Of a DNA stretch of 5,920 nt, positions 5,054 to 5,920 are shown in pieces. The notes beneath the pieces were generated by a model that searched no databases, was not told the origin of the DNA, and saw only the letters and a program-made list of their open reading frames with translations. Source of the DNA: Clostridia bacterium (lineage in GTDB: Bacteria; Bacillota_A; Clostridia; Christensenellales; Aristaeellaceae); contig JAFWQM010000212.1 in assembly GCA_017509065.1 (NCBI GenBank), positions 1 to 5,920 on the forward strand, read 5' to 3'. Numbering within the stretch: position 1 is the stretch's first letter; every line of letters starts with the position of its first letter. The translations under genes were made by a program, and so were the position numbers.

Positions 5054-5815
5054 ATGCGTTACTTCCCCTACGGTAGCTATCCGGTTTATTATGAAAGCCA
5101 CAGCGCGGGCAGGCCGCTGATCCTGCTCCACGGGAATACAGCTTCCGGCAGAATGTTTGATCCGATTATTCCGTTGCTGGCTGAAAAATACCGTGTGATC
5201 ACGATGGATTTTCTCGGCTGCGGGCGGTCAGATCGTATAGCCACCTGGCCTTCCGATCTGTGGTACGAATGGGCAAATCAGGTCCGCGCTTTATGTGAGC
5301 ATCTTGGGCTCGGCGAAGTCTATCTCGTCGGGGCCAGCGGCGGCGCTTTGGCGGCGATCAATGCCGCGCTGGAGTATCCGCAGCTTGTGCGGGCGGTGGC
5401 CGCCGACAGCTTCGCAGGCATCGGCGCAGACCCGGCCATCACAAATGACATTCAGGCAGGAAGAACACAGGCAAAGCAAATCGACGGATTCCGCGCCTAT
5501 CTGCGGTCCGTCCATGGCGAGGATTGGGAGCAGGTGTTCGACGCGGATACGGAGGCTGTCATTCGCCATGCGAGGGAAGTTGGGGCCTATTTTCATCGGT
5601 CTCTGTCTGAAGTGCAGGTTCCCCTGCTGCTGACGGGAAGCGATGAAGACGAGATGTTCCCGTCCGGGCATTTTCAGCGGCTATTCCATGAAATCTGCCG
5701 GGAAACCTGTCGAGCGGAGACGCATGTTTTCCCCCATGGCGGACATCCGGCCATGATGAGCAATATGGAAGAATTTGCCGCATTGCTCCATCGGCTGATT
5801 GAACCCACATACTGA
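5054..5815 (+). CDS. Alpha/beta-fold hydrolase
   Basis: This is a probable esterase or related hydrolase of small lipophilic or ester substrates, 253 residues and full length for the fold. The oxyanion-hole HG is in LILLHGNTASG (His26-Gly27), followed by the conserved D-x-x-G-x-G-x-S motif as DFLGCGRSDR (about 52-61). The nucleophile elbow is VGASGGALA with Ser95 as G-x-S-x-G. The acid is most likely Asp197 in LLLTGSDEDEM, with Asp199 as an alternative, and the base is His231 in HGGHPA. No signal peptide is seen, so it is cytoplasmic. The ATG at 5054 is preceded by GTGAGGTG with 6 nt spacing. The gap to the acetyltransferase is 28 nt with no terminator, so it is probably in the same transcript. 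The substrate cannot be read from sequence. Confidence 0.93.
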   Translation: MRYFPYGSYPVYYESHSAGRPLILLHGNTASGRMFDPIIPLLAEKYRVITMDFLGCGRSDRIATWPSDLWYEWANQVRALCEHLGLGEVYLVGASGGALAAINAALEYPQLVRAVAADSFAGIGADPAITNDIQAGRTQAKQIDGFRAYLRSVHGEDWEQVFDADTEAVIRHAREVGAYFHRSLSEVQVPLLLTGSDEDEMFPSGHFQRLFHEICRETCRAETHVFPHGGHPAMMSNMEEFAALLHRLIEPTY

Positions 5816-5842
5816 TGACATTGAGTTATTCGAGGTGAGACG

Positions 5843-5920
5843 ATGATTCAGCTATTACGTGACAAGAAAGTGATCTTCTTTGACGTGGGGTATACGTTGG
5901 ACAGGCCCGCATCAGGAGAC
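5843..5920 (+). CDS. HAD-superfamily hydrolase, N-terminal fragment (cut by window edge)
   Basis: The first 26 residues, starting MIQLLRDKKVIFFDVGYTLD, are in the window. The hydrophobic strand followed by FFDVGYTLD is HAD motif I, with Asp14 as the expected nucleophile; the second acidic residue of the usual D-x-D is Gly16. D-x-G-x-T forms occur in many HAD phosphatases, so this is not proof of inactivity. GAGGTGAGA lies just before the ATG. It starts 27 nt after the hydrolase stop in the same direction with no terminator between. The remaining motifs and the cap domain are outside the window, so class and substrate are open. Confidence 0.82.
   Translation, partial: MIQLLRDKKVIFFDVGYTLDRPASGD

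Overview
The window looks like chromosomal DNA from a low- to mid-GC Firmicute, most likely an uncultured gut-type clostridium. The evidence is strong purine-rich Shine-Dalgarno sequences, consensus sigma-A-type promoters, a short lipoprotein signal ending in AWAEE, and a PadR/DUF2812 gene pair common in Clostridia. A Christensenellales-like source is possible, but that is only an impression from protein style. The window divides into three regions.

Region 1 (1-2595, minus strand) is a CUT1-type carbohydrate ABC importer operon. In transcription order it encodes a substrate-binding lipoprotein (2485 to 1202), a MalF/UgpA-like permease (1134 to 193) and the N-terminal 59 residues of a MalG/UgpE-like permease (177 to the window edge). 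No ATPase gene is visible; in this family it is often a shared protein encoded elsewhere. A near-consensus promoter (TTGACA, 17-bp spacer, TAATAT with an upstream TG) lies upstream of the binding protein, and an operator-like imperfect palindrome covers its -10 box. A perfect 10-bp hairpin lies between the binding-protein and first permease genes, where it could keep permease levels below binding-protein levels.

Region 2 (about 2596-3281) is visibly more AT-rich and has no intact gene. It holds a perfect 20-bp palindrome sharing a half-site with the importer promoter palindrome, a possible plus-strand promoter with no gene behind it, and a decayed tyrosine-recombinase C-terminal remnant (minus strand, 3251-2910). 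It reads as a mobile-element scar between two gene blocks.

Region 3 (3282-5920, plus strand) is a tightly packed run of genes behind a full-consensus promoter (TTGACA, 17 bp, TATAAT) with nested CGATATA/TATATCG repeats. The genes encode a PadR-family repressor, a DUF2812 protein with two C-terminal membrane segments, an 87-residue glycine-rich two-helix membrane protein, a GNAT acetyltransferase, an alpha/beta hydrolase and the start of a HAD-like phosphatase. The first four are overlapping or separated by about 40 nt at most, so PadR very probably autoregulates at least those. Whether the hydrolase and HAD genes belong to the same transcript is likely but not proven. No function is known for the DUF2812/small-membrane pair. 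A ligand-inducible envelope or detoxification cassette is a reasonable hypothesis, not an established system.
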